DNA from: Burkholderiales bacterium
Lineage (GTDB): Bacteria; Pseudomonadota; Gammaproteobacteria; Burkholderiales; Ga0077523
Assembly (NCBI GenBank): GCA_022843925.1
Contig: JALHMS010000015.1
Location: 43,205-107,204, forward strand
Reading direction: 5' to 3'
Length of the DNA stretch: 64,000 bases
The notes under the pieces were generated by a model, which was not told the DNA's origin, did no database searches, and saw only the letters and a list, made by a program, of their open reading frames with translations. The position numbers and the translations under genes were made by a program. Shown here one piece after another: positions 55,369-63,148 of this stretch. Each line of letters starts with the position of its first letter. Position 1 is the stretch's first letter.

Positions 55369-56316
55369 TCAGCCTTCGCGGGTGCCCATGAGGCCCTTGG
55401 GTCGGACGATGAGCATGAGCACCATCAGGACGTACGGCAGGACGGGCGCCGCCTGGGCGATGGTCACCTTCCAGAGTTCGTACCAGGCCGATTCGGGATC
55501 GAGCTGGACGCCCATGCCTGTGAGGATCGACGCGAGCGAGTAGTCGAAGGCCACCGAGAAGGTCTGCACCGCGCCGATGATGAGCGACGCGATGAAGGCA
55601 CCGGCGAGGGACCCCATGCCGCCGAAAACCACTACGACGAACACGATGGTGCCGACGCTCGCCGCCATGCCGGGTTCCGTCACGAACGCGTTGCCGCCGA
55701 TGACACCCGCCAGCCCTGCGAGTGCCGCGCCGCCCGCGAACACCGTCATGAAGACGCGCGGCACGTTGTGGCCGAGGGCCTCGACCATGTCGGGATGCGT
55801 GAGCGACGCCTGGATGATCAGGCCGATGCGGGTGCGGGTGAGGGCGAGGTACAGCGCCGCGAGCATCGCCACCGACACCAGCATCATGAAGACGCGGTAG
55901 GCAGGGTACTGCGTGGTGTAGATCGAGAAGGCCGAGAAATCGAGGATCGGCGGGATGCGGTACTCCACCGGTGCCCGACCCCAGAGCAGGTGCACGAACT
56001 CCTCGATGATGTAGGCGAGGCCGAAGGTGAACAGCAGTTCGGCCACGTGACCGAACTTGTGCACGGTCCGCAGTCCGTAACGCTCGGTGAGCGCACCGAG
56101 AAACGCCACGGCCGCCGGCGCGACGATCAGTGCCGGCCAGAAACCCAGGTACGTGCTGGTCTGATACGCGAAGTAGGCACCGAGCATGTAGAAGCTCGCA
56201 TGCGCGAAATTGAGCACACCCATCATGCTGAAGATGAGCGTGAGACCCGAAGACAGCATGAACAGCAGGAGCCCGTAGGACAGGCTGTTCAGCATCGTGA
56301 CGAGAAAGAATTCCAC
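55369..56316 (-). CDS. livH: Branched-chain amino acid ABC permease LivH
   Basis: This inner-membrane permease has 315 residues. It starts with VEFFLVTMLNSLSYGLLLFMLSSGLTLIFS and contains the family segments MGVLNFAHASFYMLGAYFAY and FVVVVFGGMGSLAGAFIASLIIG. The start is GTG 56316. An ATG seven codons on (56295) is possible, since the ribosome site is weak. The gene begins downstream of a terminator-like hairpin that separates it from livK, so permease genes may be expressed below the binding protein. Confidence 0.9.
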   Translation of the reverse strand: MEFFLVTMLNSLSYGLLLFMLSSGLTLIFSMMGVLNFAHASFYMLGAYFAYQTSTYLGFWPALIVAPAAVAFLGALTERYGLRTVHKFGHVAELLFTFGLAYIIEEFVHLLWGRAPVEYRIPPILDFSAFSIYTTQYPAYRVFMMLVSVAMLAALYLALTRTRIGLIIQASLTHPDMVEALGHNVPRVFMTVFAGGAALAGLAGVIGGNAFVTEPGMAASVGTIVFVVVVFGGMGSLAGAFIASLIIGAVQTFSVAFDYSLASILTGMGVQLDPESAWYELWKVTIAQAAPVLPYVLMVLMLIVRPKGLMGTREG

Positions 56317-56350
56317 CTGTGACCCCGCGCAACCGACCCCGTCAAACGAA

Positions 56351-56374
56351 AGGGGCGTCCCGGGGGGCGCCCCT
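56351..56374 (-). terminator. Attenuator-type terminator between livK and livH
   Basis: AGGGGCG pairs with CGCCCCT around a ten-base loop, and the minus-strand continuation is TTCGTTTGAC. It lies between the binding-protein stop (56398) and the livH start (56316), the usual place for partial termination that keeps binding protein in excess. Confidence 0.7.
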
Positions 56375-56397
56375 CGCTACACCGACTCGTTCCGACC

Positions 56398-57663
56398 TCA
56401 GCCCTTCGGCCGCTGGAACTTGCAGGTCGTGGGCAGGACGGTGTCCTTGGCCTCGATCCGCGCGTCGGTCTTGAAGCCGAAGCCCGTCCGCTCGACATCG
56501 AATTTCACGTCCTTGCCGTTCGACTTGCTGAACGTGGACACGAAGATGGGCTGCACGAGTTGGTGGTTGTCGGCACGCATGTAGGCTTCGCCGGTGACCT
56601 GGTCGACTTTCATGTTTTCCATCGCGAGCGCCACCTTCGTCGGATCGGTCGACTTCGTCTGTTCCATGGACCGCGTCAGCATGTCGACGGCGGCCATGAT
56701 GGAGGTCCAGTAGAAGTCGTCCTTTGCATCGGGGAAGCGTTTCCGGTAGCCGTTGACTTCATCGGCCGTCCGGCTGCCGCCGATGTTAGAGTGGAACACC
56801 GTGACCTGCTTGAGGTGTCCGACGCCCGCCTCGCCGATCACGGGCGGGGTGCCGAGGCCGCCCGCGTAGTACGTGAAGAACTCGGCCGTGAGACCGGCTT
56901 CCTTCGACGCCTTGATGAGCAGCGCGATGTCGTTGCCCCAGTTGCCGCTCACCACCGCATCGGCACCGGAGGCCTTGATCTTCGCGATGTAGGGGGCGAA
57001 GTCCTTGACCTTGCCGAGCGGGTGGAGGTCGTCGCCGACGATCTCGATGTCGGCCCGCTTCTTCGTCAACATCGCCCGGGCGGCCTTGGCGACCGATTGG
57101 CCGAAGGCGTAGTCCTGATTGATCAGGTAGACCTTCTTGATGTCCTTCTGCTGGACCATGTAGTTGGTCATGGCCTGCATCTTCATGTCGACGTCCGCGT
57201 CGAAGCGGAAGTGGTAGAAGTTGCACTTGTCGTTCGTGAGGCTGGGGTCCACCGCGCCGTAGTTCATGTACAGCACGGTCTTCTCGGGCTCCCGGCTGTT
57301 GTGCTTCGCGAGGGCTTCGGTCAGGGCAATGGCCACGGCGGACCCGTTGCCCTGCATCATGTAGCGGATGCCCTGGTCGACCAGCTGCTTGAACACGAGC
57401 TGCGCTTCCTGCGGGCTCGTCTTCGTGTCGAACGGGATGACTTCCAGCTTCTGGCCGAGCACGCCGCCCTTGGCATTGACGCGGTCCGCAGCGTACTGGA
57501 GGTGCCGGAGACCCACCTCACCCACGTTGGCGAAGGGGCCGGAGAGGCCTTCGAGGTAGGCGATCTTGATGGTGCCCTCGGCGTGGGCGCCGAGGGAAAA
57601 GAGGGCGCTCGAAAATACGACAACGGCGCCCGCGATCGCGGTACGCGAGATCTTGCTCAGCAT
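56398..57663 (-). CDS. livK: Liv-type ABC transporter substrate-binding protein
   Basis: This periplasmic protein has 421 residues. The signal peptide (AIAGAVVVFSSALFSLGAHA) is followed by a LivK-type domain: GTIKIAYLEGLSGPFANVGEVGLRHLQYA, GNGSAVAIALTEALAKHN, DYAFGQSVAKAARAML and HPLGKVKDFAPYIAKIKASGADAV. The family imports amino acids and also aromatic or amide compounds. The ligand cannot be assigned, and the long form is often associated with non-leucine ligands. GGAGGAG before ATG 57663 fixes the start. The track start at 57786 is upstream filler. Confidence 0.92.
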   Translation of the reverse strand: MLSKISRTAIAGAVVVFSSALFSLGAHAEGTIKIAYLEGLSGPFANVGEVGLRHLQYAADRVNAKGGVLGQKLEVIPFDTKTSPQEAQLVFKQLVDQGIRYMMQGNGSAVAIALTEALAKHNSREPEKTVLYMNYGAVDPSLTNDKCNFYHFRFDADVDMKMQAMTNYMVQQKDIKKVYLINQDYAFGQSVAKAARAMLTKKRADIEIVGDDLHPLGKVKDFAPYIAKIKASGADAVVSGNWGNDIALLIKASKEAGLTAEFFTYYAGGLGTPPVIGEAGVGHLKQVTVFHSNIGGSRTADEVNGYRKRFPDAKDDFYWTSIMAAVDMLTRSMEQTKSTDPTKVALAMENMKVDQVTGEAYMRADNHQLVQPIFVSTFSKSNGKDVKFDVERTGFGFKTDARIEAKDTVLPTTCKFQRPKG

Positions 57664-58120
57664 GCGTTTCTCCTCCAGTTCCGATGACGGGTGTCCGGAT
57701 GTCCGGACCCCGGCCCAACGCCTCGGTGCCGTGCCGCGCTGACCACTTTCGCCCGGGCGCATGCCGCCGGGTGGATGGGATGTCACGCGTCTGCCTTGCG
57801 GGCCTGCGCCGGGCCCTGCCCGCCATCATGCCCGCCACGGATTCCCCAGCGCGCGGTGCTCCACGCGCTTCGTGAGCCGCGTGCCCATGATCGACGCCAC
57901 ATGGCCGCGCACTGTCCGCTCAATGCCCCGATGCCTCTCCGGAAGATCCCAGTTGTCGGGATTTACCCTCCGAGGTCGGCGGATTCTGCCGTATCGCCCC
58001 CCCGATGTAAACGAGCCTCGCCGAGGGGCGAGCAGTCCCGTGCAACCCTCCGCAGGCGGGTCCGGTCCCGGGGTTCCGGGCTAGAATCGGGCGCCCGATC
58101 ACCCCCAGGAGAAGCGGTCC
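57664..58120. other. Divergent promoter region between livK and acyl-CoA synthetase
   Basis: These 457 bp contain no credible gene. The ORFs on both strands here are composition artefacts with no ribosome sites or family motifs. I see no REP copy and no clear inverted repeat. Promoters for livK and for the acyl-CoA synthetase are expected here. Confidence 0.6.
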
Positions 58121-59743
58121 ATGCACGGCCTCATGATGAACCTGCCGCTCAACATCTCGGCGCTCATTCAGCACGCCGATCGTTGCCACGGCGACACGGA
58201 GATCGTGTCCCGGACGGTGGAAGGCGGCATCCACCGCTACACCTACTCGGACGCCCATCGACGTTCCCGCCAGCTCGCGAACGCCCTGACCGCCCTCGGT
58301 GTGAAGGCCTCCGACCGCATCGGGACGCTCGCCTGGAACGGCTATCGACACCTCGAGATCTACTTCGGGTCGTCGGGCATCGGCGCGGTGTGCCACACCG
58401 TCAATCCGCGCCTCTTTCCCGAGCAGATCACCTACATCGTCAATCACGCCGAGGACACCTTCCTCTTCTTCGACCTGACGTTCCTTCCGCTCGTAGAGAA
58501 GCTGGCACCGCACTGCAAGGGCGTGCGCGGCTGGGTGGCGATGACCGACCGGGCGCACATGCCCACCTCCAGCCTCGATCTGCTCTGCTACGAAGACCTC
58601 GTCAACGCCCACTCCGACGATTTCGAATGGCCTGTTCTGGACGAGAACTTGGCTTCATCGCTCTGCTACACGTCGGGGACGACGGGCAACCCCAAGGGTG
58701 TGCTGTACAGCCATCGCTCCACGATCCTGCATGCGTACGCCGCGTGCCTCCCGGACGCGCTCAACCTCTCGGCCCGGGACGTCGTCCTGCCCGTCGTGCC
58801 GATGTTCCATGTGAATGCATGGGGGCTTCCCTACAGCGCGCCCCTCGTGGGCGCCAAGCTCGTCTTTCCCGGCGCCCAGCTGGATGGCGCGAGCCTCGTG
58901 GAACTCTTCGAGTCGGAGAAGGTGACCTGCTCGGCCGGCGTTCCCACCATCTGGCTCGGTCTGCTCCAGCACGTGAAGGCCAAGGGCATCGGGTTCGGAA
59001 CGCTTAAGCGCACGGTGATCGGCGGCTCGGCCTGCCCGCCGGCGATGATCCGGACCTTCGAGGACGAATACGGCGTCCAGGTCCTCCACGCCTGGGGGAT
59101 GACCGAGCTGAGTCCGCTCGGGACGGTCAACACGTTCAAGAGCCGTCACCTCGAATGGTCCGAGGCCGAACGCCACGCGCTGCAGAACAAGCAGGGTCGC
59201 GCCATCTTCGGCGTCGAGATGAAGATCGTCGACGACGAGGGCCGCGAGCTGCCCCGCGACGGCAAGGCCTTCGGGGACCTCCTGGTACGTGGCCCCTGGA
59301 TCACGCGCGAGTACTTCCGCGGCGAGGGCGGGGATCCCCTCGCCGACGGCTGGTTCCCCACGGGCGACGTCGCGACCCTCGACCAGGACGGCTTCATGCA
59401 GATCACCGACCGGTCGAAGGACGTCATCAAGTCGGGCGGGGAATGGATCAGTTCCATCGATCTCGAGAACGCCGCGATGGCGCATCCGTCAGTGGCGGAA
59501 GCCGCGGTCATCGGCATCGCGCACCCCAAGTGGGACGAGCGTCCGCTGCTCCTGGTCAGGCTGAAGGAAGGTGCCGCGACGACCCGCGAGGACATGCTCA
59601 AGTTTTTCGAGGGCAGGGTCGCAAAATGGTGGATTCCCGACGACGTCGTGTTCGTTGAAAACCTGCCGCACACGGCCACCGGGAAGCTGCTCAAGACCAA
59701 GTTGCGCGAGGACTTCAAGGCCCACAAGCTGCCCGGCGCCTGA
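58121..59743 (+). CDS. Long-chain-type fatty-acid/acyl-CoA synthetase
   Basis: This ANL-family ligase has 540 residues. The P-loop is CYTSGTTGNPKGVLYSH, the A5 motif LHAWGMTELSPLG, the hinge DRSKDVIKSGGEWISSIDLEN and the C-terminal lysine LPHTATGKLLKTKLRE. It is close to AlkK-like medium/long-chain enzymes. It makes acyl-CoA for beta-oxidation or an aryl-CoA. AGGAGA eight bases before ATG 58121 supports the start. Divergent Liv genes may share control. The next genes are unrelated DUF4124 proteins. Confidence 0.92.
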   Translation: MHGLMMNLPLNISALIQHADRCHGDTEIVSRTVEGGIHRYTYSDAHRRSRQLANALTALGVKASDRIGTLAWNGYRHLEIYFGSSGIGAVCHTVNPRLFPEQITYIVNHAEDTFLFFDLTFLPLVEKLAPHCKGVRGWVAMTDRAHMPTSSLDLLCYEDLVNAHSDDFEWPVLDENLASSLCYTSGTTGNPKGVLYSHRSTILHAYAACLPDALNLSARDVVLPVVPMFHVNAWGLPYSAPLVGAKLVFPGAQLDGASLVELFESEKVTCSAGVPTIWLGLLQHVKAKGIGFGTLKRTVIGGSACPPAMIRTFEDEYGVQVLHAWGMTELSPLGTVNTFKSRHLEWSEAERHALQNKQGRAIFGVEMKIVDDEGRELPRDGKAFGDLLVRGPWITREYFRGEGGDPLADGWFPTGDVATLDQDGFMQITDRSKDVIKSGGEWISSIDLENAAMAHPSVAEAAVIGIAHPKWDERPLLLVRLKEGAATTREDMLKFFEGRVAKWWIPDDVVFVENLPHTATGKLLKTKLREDFKAHKLPGA

Positions 59744-59775
59744 GCGGTCGCGCGCACCCACGCGGAGGAAGTGCC

Positions 59776-60078
59776 ATGAGGTTCCCGCAGGCTGCCCTTG
59801 CCGCAGCCGTGATCGCCGTCGTTCCCGCCGCCGAAGCCGGCCTCGTGAAATGCAAGGGGCCCGGTGGCGCCGTCATCTACTCCGACGAGCCCTGCGCCGC
59901 GGTGGGCGCTCGCGAGGAGAAGGCCTTCAAGAAGTCGGAACTGCGCGGGAACGAGATGCGCATGCGTCCGCGCCCGCCCCAGGGCGACGGCACCGCGCCC
60001 GAGTTCGGCGGCGGTTCCAGCTTCAAGGGCTCGGCGCCCGACAAGGCCTCCGGGCCCCGCCCGCAGGCCGGCAAGTGA
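59776..60078 (+). CDS. DUF4124 domain protein, first of a tandem pair
   Basis: This exported protein has 100 residues. The signal peptide (MRFPQAALAAAVIAVVPAAEA) precedes a DUF4124 module: GLVKCKGPGGAVIYSDEPC, with the Cys pair and a KAFKKSELR stretch. The function of DUF4124 is not established. The tail is Pro/Arg/Gly-rich and of low complexity. GGAGGA before ATG 59776 supports the start. Its stop shares one base with the ATG of the paralogue that follows. Confidence 0.85.
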   Translation: MRFPQAALAAAVIAVVPAAEAGLVKCKGPGGAVIYSDEPCAAVGAREEKAFKKSELRGNEMRMRPRPPQGDGTAPEFGGGSSFKGSAPDKASGPRPQAGK

Positions 60079-60458
60079 TGCGGGGGCGATTCGTGCGAAC
60101 CCGCATCGCGTCGCTGATCGTTCTCGCTGCGGCGCTGCCGACGCAGGCGCTGGCTGGGGTCTACAAGTGTGCCGGCGCCGACGGCCGTGTCCTCTACTCC
60201 AATGAACCCTGCGAAGACCAGGGCGCGAAGACCGCGAAGACCTTCAAGAAGTCCGAACTGAAGCCCAACACGGTGAAGATGCCGAAGGCGCCGCCTCCCC
60301 CCGAGGAGGACAAGGCCGGTGGCAGCGGCTTCATCGAATCGCTCCGGCAGAAGCCCATCGACATCGATCAGCGCATGCGCGAGGGCAACCCCGACGAGCA
60401 CCCCAAGGCGGGCAAGAAGGTGAACCCGCTCATCGAGAAGCTGCTCGGCAAGAAGTAG
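60078..60458 (+). CDS. DUF4124 domain protein, second of a tandem pair
   Basis: This exported protein has 126 residues. After a signal peptide (IASLIVLAAALPTQALA) it has the module GVYKCAGADGRVLYSNEPC and the shared KTFKKSELK element, then an acidic/proline linker and a basic C-terminus (NPLIEKLLGKK). It parallels its neighbour in order and motif, which suggests a local duplication with diverged tails. Start ATG 60078 overlaps the preceding stop (TGATG). Confidence 0.85.
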   Translation: MRGRFVRTRIASLIVLAAALPTQALAGVYKCAGADGRVLYSNEPCEDQGAKTAKTFKKSELKPNTVKMPKAPPPPEEDKAGGSGFIESLRQKPIDIDQRMREGNPDEHPKAGKKVNPLIEKLLGKK

Positions 60459-60465
60459 GCGTCGT

Positions 60466-62067
60466 TCACGGATCGATCAGCACCCCGGGGTTCAGCAGTC
60501 CCTTCGGATCGAGCGCCTGCTTCGCCGCCCGCAGCGCCGTCGCGAAGAGTTCCGGACGCTGCCGGTCGTACCACGGGCGATGGTCGCGCCCGATCGCGTG
60601 GTGGTGCGTGATGGTGCCGCCCGCCGCGATGAGCGCCTCCGATGCCGCCTGCTTGATCTCCCGCCACTGTTCCAGTTCCGACCCGCGCTTCGGCAGGCAG
60701 TAGAAGCTGAAGTAGGGCGCCGGACCATCCGGGTAGAGATGCGTGAAGCGGCAGCTCACCGAACCCTCCCGGCCGGTGACTTCGCGGATCGCGCGATGCA
60801 CGGCGCCGGTGACGTCGGCGTAAAGCGCGTCGAAGCGGTCCCACGTGATCGCGGTCTCGAAGGTGTCGTACATCGCCCCGAAGCCCGTCAGCACCTCCCG
60901 GTAGTAGGGGGCGCGCAGGAAGGCATTGCGCCACGCACCCGACTCGCCGCTGCGATGCCCGTCGGTGGCCGGCGCGGCACCGGTGTCCCACTCCCCCCCT
61001 GCACCTCCCGCGATCTCCAGAGCACGCGCCATCCACGCTTCGACGGGATGGTCGGCGCTCTCGAAGGCGAGCACGAGGATCGCCGCGCTGCCGTCGCCCG
61101 CCCGGGTCATCGCGGCCTCCTCGGCATCGATGATCCGGCAGTTCGAAGGCGAGAGGCCCGACTGCGACAGCAGGCGCACGGCGGCCACCCCGCGATGCCA
61201 GTCGCGGAACCGTACGGCGGTTCCCGCGCGGAACACGGGTCGCGCCTGGAGCCGCATCCAAGCCTCGGTGATCACGCCGAGGATCCCCTCCGACCCGATG
61301 AACATCCGGTCCGGACTCGGGCCCGCGCCGGAGCCGGGCAGCCGCCGTGATTCGCAGACGCCCCGCGGCGTCACGACCCGCGTGTTCTCGACGAGATCGT
61401 CGATGTGCGTGAGGACGGTCGCGAAATGTCCGCCGGCCCGCGTCGCGATCCAGCCGCCGAGAGACGAGTACTCGAACGACTGCGGATAGTGGCGCAGCGT
61501 GAGGCCGTACGGCTTCAGCTGCGCTTCGAGATGGGGGCCGAGCACACCGGCCTGGATGCGCGCGGCGCGCGAGACCGTGTCGACCTCCAGAACGCGATCG
61601 AGCGCCTGCAGGTCGAGCGAGATCACACCCGCGTAGTCGCCACGGACCGCAGGCTCGACGCCTCCCACGACCGACGAGCCGCCGCCGAAGGGGATCACGG
61701 CGGCACCGACGCTGTCGGCGTGATCGAGCACCGCGATCACGTCGGCCTCGTTCGCGGGATGCGCCACGAGATCGGGCGGATGGGGATACTGCCTCGCGAA
61801 CGCGCGGACGCTGTCGGGATACGACTTTCCGTAGCTGTGGATCAGACGGTCCTCGTGATCGGCCGTCAGGACGTCGGCGAGCGTCGCGGGGATGCCGAGC
61901 CGCGGAGGCGGCAGCGTGATCTCGTCGGCGCGGGGCGGTGCCATCTCGTCGCCGTTCATCGTGCCGAAGCGGAGGAGCATGTGGGCCTTCAGGCCTGCAC
62001 GCTCCTCGGCGGTGGCCTCCTCGCCGACCCGTCCCCAGCCCCAGAACTTGTAGCGGTTCGCGTCCAT
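60466..62067 (-). CDS. Alkyldihydroxyacetonephosphate-synthase-like FAD oxidase
   Basis: This FAD-linked VAO/GlcD-family protein has 533 residues. It starts MDANRYKFWGWGRVG, the FWGWG opening known from alkyl-DHAP synthase (AGPS). The FAD domain has PFGGGSSVVGGVEP and YPQSFEYSSLGGWIATRAGGH. The C-terminus has ITHHHAIGRDHRPWY, the AGPS-type His motif. AGPS makes ether lipids in eukaryotes; bacterial relatives may act on other substrates. No acyl-DHAP transferase is adjacent. GGAGGAG before ATG 62067 fixes the start. It is convergent with the DUF4124 pair. Confidence 0.87.
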   Translation of the reverse strand: MDANRYKFWGWGRVGEEATAEERAGLKAHMLLRFGTMNGDEMAPPRADEITLPPPRLGIPATLADVLTADHEDRLIHSYGKSYPDSVRAFARQYPHPPDLVAHPANEADVIAVLDHADSVGAAVIPFGGGSSVVGGVEPAVRGDYAGVISLDLQALDRVLEVDTVSRAARIQAGVLGPHLEAQLKPYGLTLRHYPQSFEYSSLGGWIATRAGGHFATVLTHIDDLVENTRVVTPRGVCESRRLPGSGAGPSPDRMFIGSEGILGVITEAWMRLQARPVFRAGTAVRFRDWHRGVAAVRLLSQSGLSPSNCRIIDAEEAAMTRAGDGSAAILVLAFESADHPVEAWMARALEIAGGAGGEWDTGAAPATDGHRSGESGAWRNAFLRAPYYREVLTGFGAMYDTFETAITWDRFDALYADVTGAVHRAIREVTGREGSVSCRFTHLYPDGPAPYFSFYCLPKRGSELEQWREIKQAASEALIAAGGTITHHHAIGRDHRPWYDRQRPELFATALRAAKQALDPKGLLNPGVLIDP

Positions 62068-62164
62068 CGTTTTGTCTCCTCCCCCGTGCGGATCGAGGCT
62101 GGAGTGTAGCCAGATCGCCCGCGTGCGGCGTGTAGACTCGCCGCCGATCTTCGGGAGGAATCGC

Positions 62165-63148
62165 ATGCGCATCATCGTCATCGGGGCCGGCGCCATGGGC
62201 GGCATCTACGGCGGCCGACTGGCACTCGCGGGGCACGAGGTTGCCTTCATCGACCGCCGCCGCGAGCACGTTGAAGCCATCCGTCGCGACGGTCTCGTGC
62301 TCGAAGGCATCGGCGGGGACCACGTGCTGCGAGTGGCGGCGCAGACCGCACCCGACGGCATGGCGCCTGCAGACCTCGTGATCGTCTTCACCGACGCCAA
62401 CGGCACTGCAGACGCCGCGCAGGCCGCCGCCGGACTGCTCGCACCCGCCGGCATCGCGCTCACGCTGCAGAACGGCATCGGCAACGTCGAGGCGCTGACC
62501 GCGGTGCTCGGCGCGGACCGCGCCCTGGCGGGTGTCAGCATGAACAGCGGCATGAGCCCCGGCCCCGGCCGCGTGCGTCACACCAACGCGGGTTCCACGT
62601 CGATCGGCGAACTCGACGGTGCTGCAACCGCCCGGGTGCGGTCGCTGGCCGACGCCCTCACCGCGGCGGGGCTCGAGACCCTGGTGGTCGAGGATCCTAT
62701 CGCGATGATCTGGAGCAAGTTCGTGCTGAACTGCGGCGTGAATGCGATCAGTGCCATCACGGGCCTGCGGCTCGGCGAGGTCGCCCGCACCCCGGAGGTC
62801 GATGTGCTGCAGGACCGCATGATCGACGAGATCCTCGCGGTGGTGGCCGCCAAGGGCGTGCGTCTCGACGATCCCGACCCACGCGGATCCATCAAGAGGA
62901 TCTGCCGGCTCCGCTACAACAAGCCGTCGATGTTCCAGCACCTGGAAGCGGGCCGCCGCACCGAGATCGATGCGATCAACGGGGCGCTCGTGCGCGAGGC
63001 CCGCGCGCTCGGCATCGCGGTCCCGTACAACGAGGCCGTCGTCGCCATCGTGAAGGGGCAGGAGCGCAGCCGCCGACAGGCGCTCCACGAGCCGCCGATC
63101 GACTACGCAGCGCTCGAAGCCGCGGCGGCGCGCGAGGAAGGGGCATGA
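62165..63148 (+). CDS. 2-dehydropantoate 2-reductase family protein
   Basis: This NADP-dependent reductase of 327 residues belongs to the PanE/ApbA family. It has GAGAMGGIYGGRLALAGHEV at the start, the TLQNGIGNVEAL segment, and WSKFVLNCGVNAISAITG with the catalytic Lys/Asn region. Biosynthetic PanE makes pantoate, but many paralogues act on other 2-keto acids. The overlap with an SDR-type reductase suggests a catabolic paralogue. The stop overlaps the next ATG by four bases (ATGA), so the two proteins are made together. Confidence 0.85.
   Translation: MRIIVIGAGAMGGIYGGRLALAGHEVAFIDRRREHVEAIRRDGLVLEGIGGDHVLRVAAQTAPDGMAPADLVIVFTDANGTADAAQAAAGLLAPAGIALTLQNGIGNVEALTAVLGADRALAGVSMNSGMSPGPGRVRHTNAGSTSIGELDGAATARVRSLADALTAAGLETLVVEDPIAMIWSKFVLNCGVNAISAITGLRLGEVARTPEVDVLQDRMIDEILAVVAAKGVRLDDPDPRGSIKRICRLRYNKPSMFQHLEAGRRTEIDAINGALVREARALGIAVPYNEAVVAIVKGQERSRRQALHEPPIDYAALEAAAAREEGA

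Noticed and set aside
60368-63088. 906-residue minus-strand ORF
   Set aside because: It is a shifted-frame shadow of the FAD oxidase plus antisense of the PanE-like gene; no domain matches.
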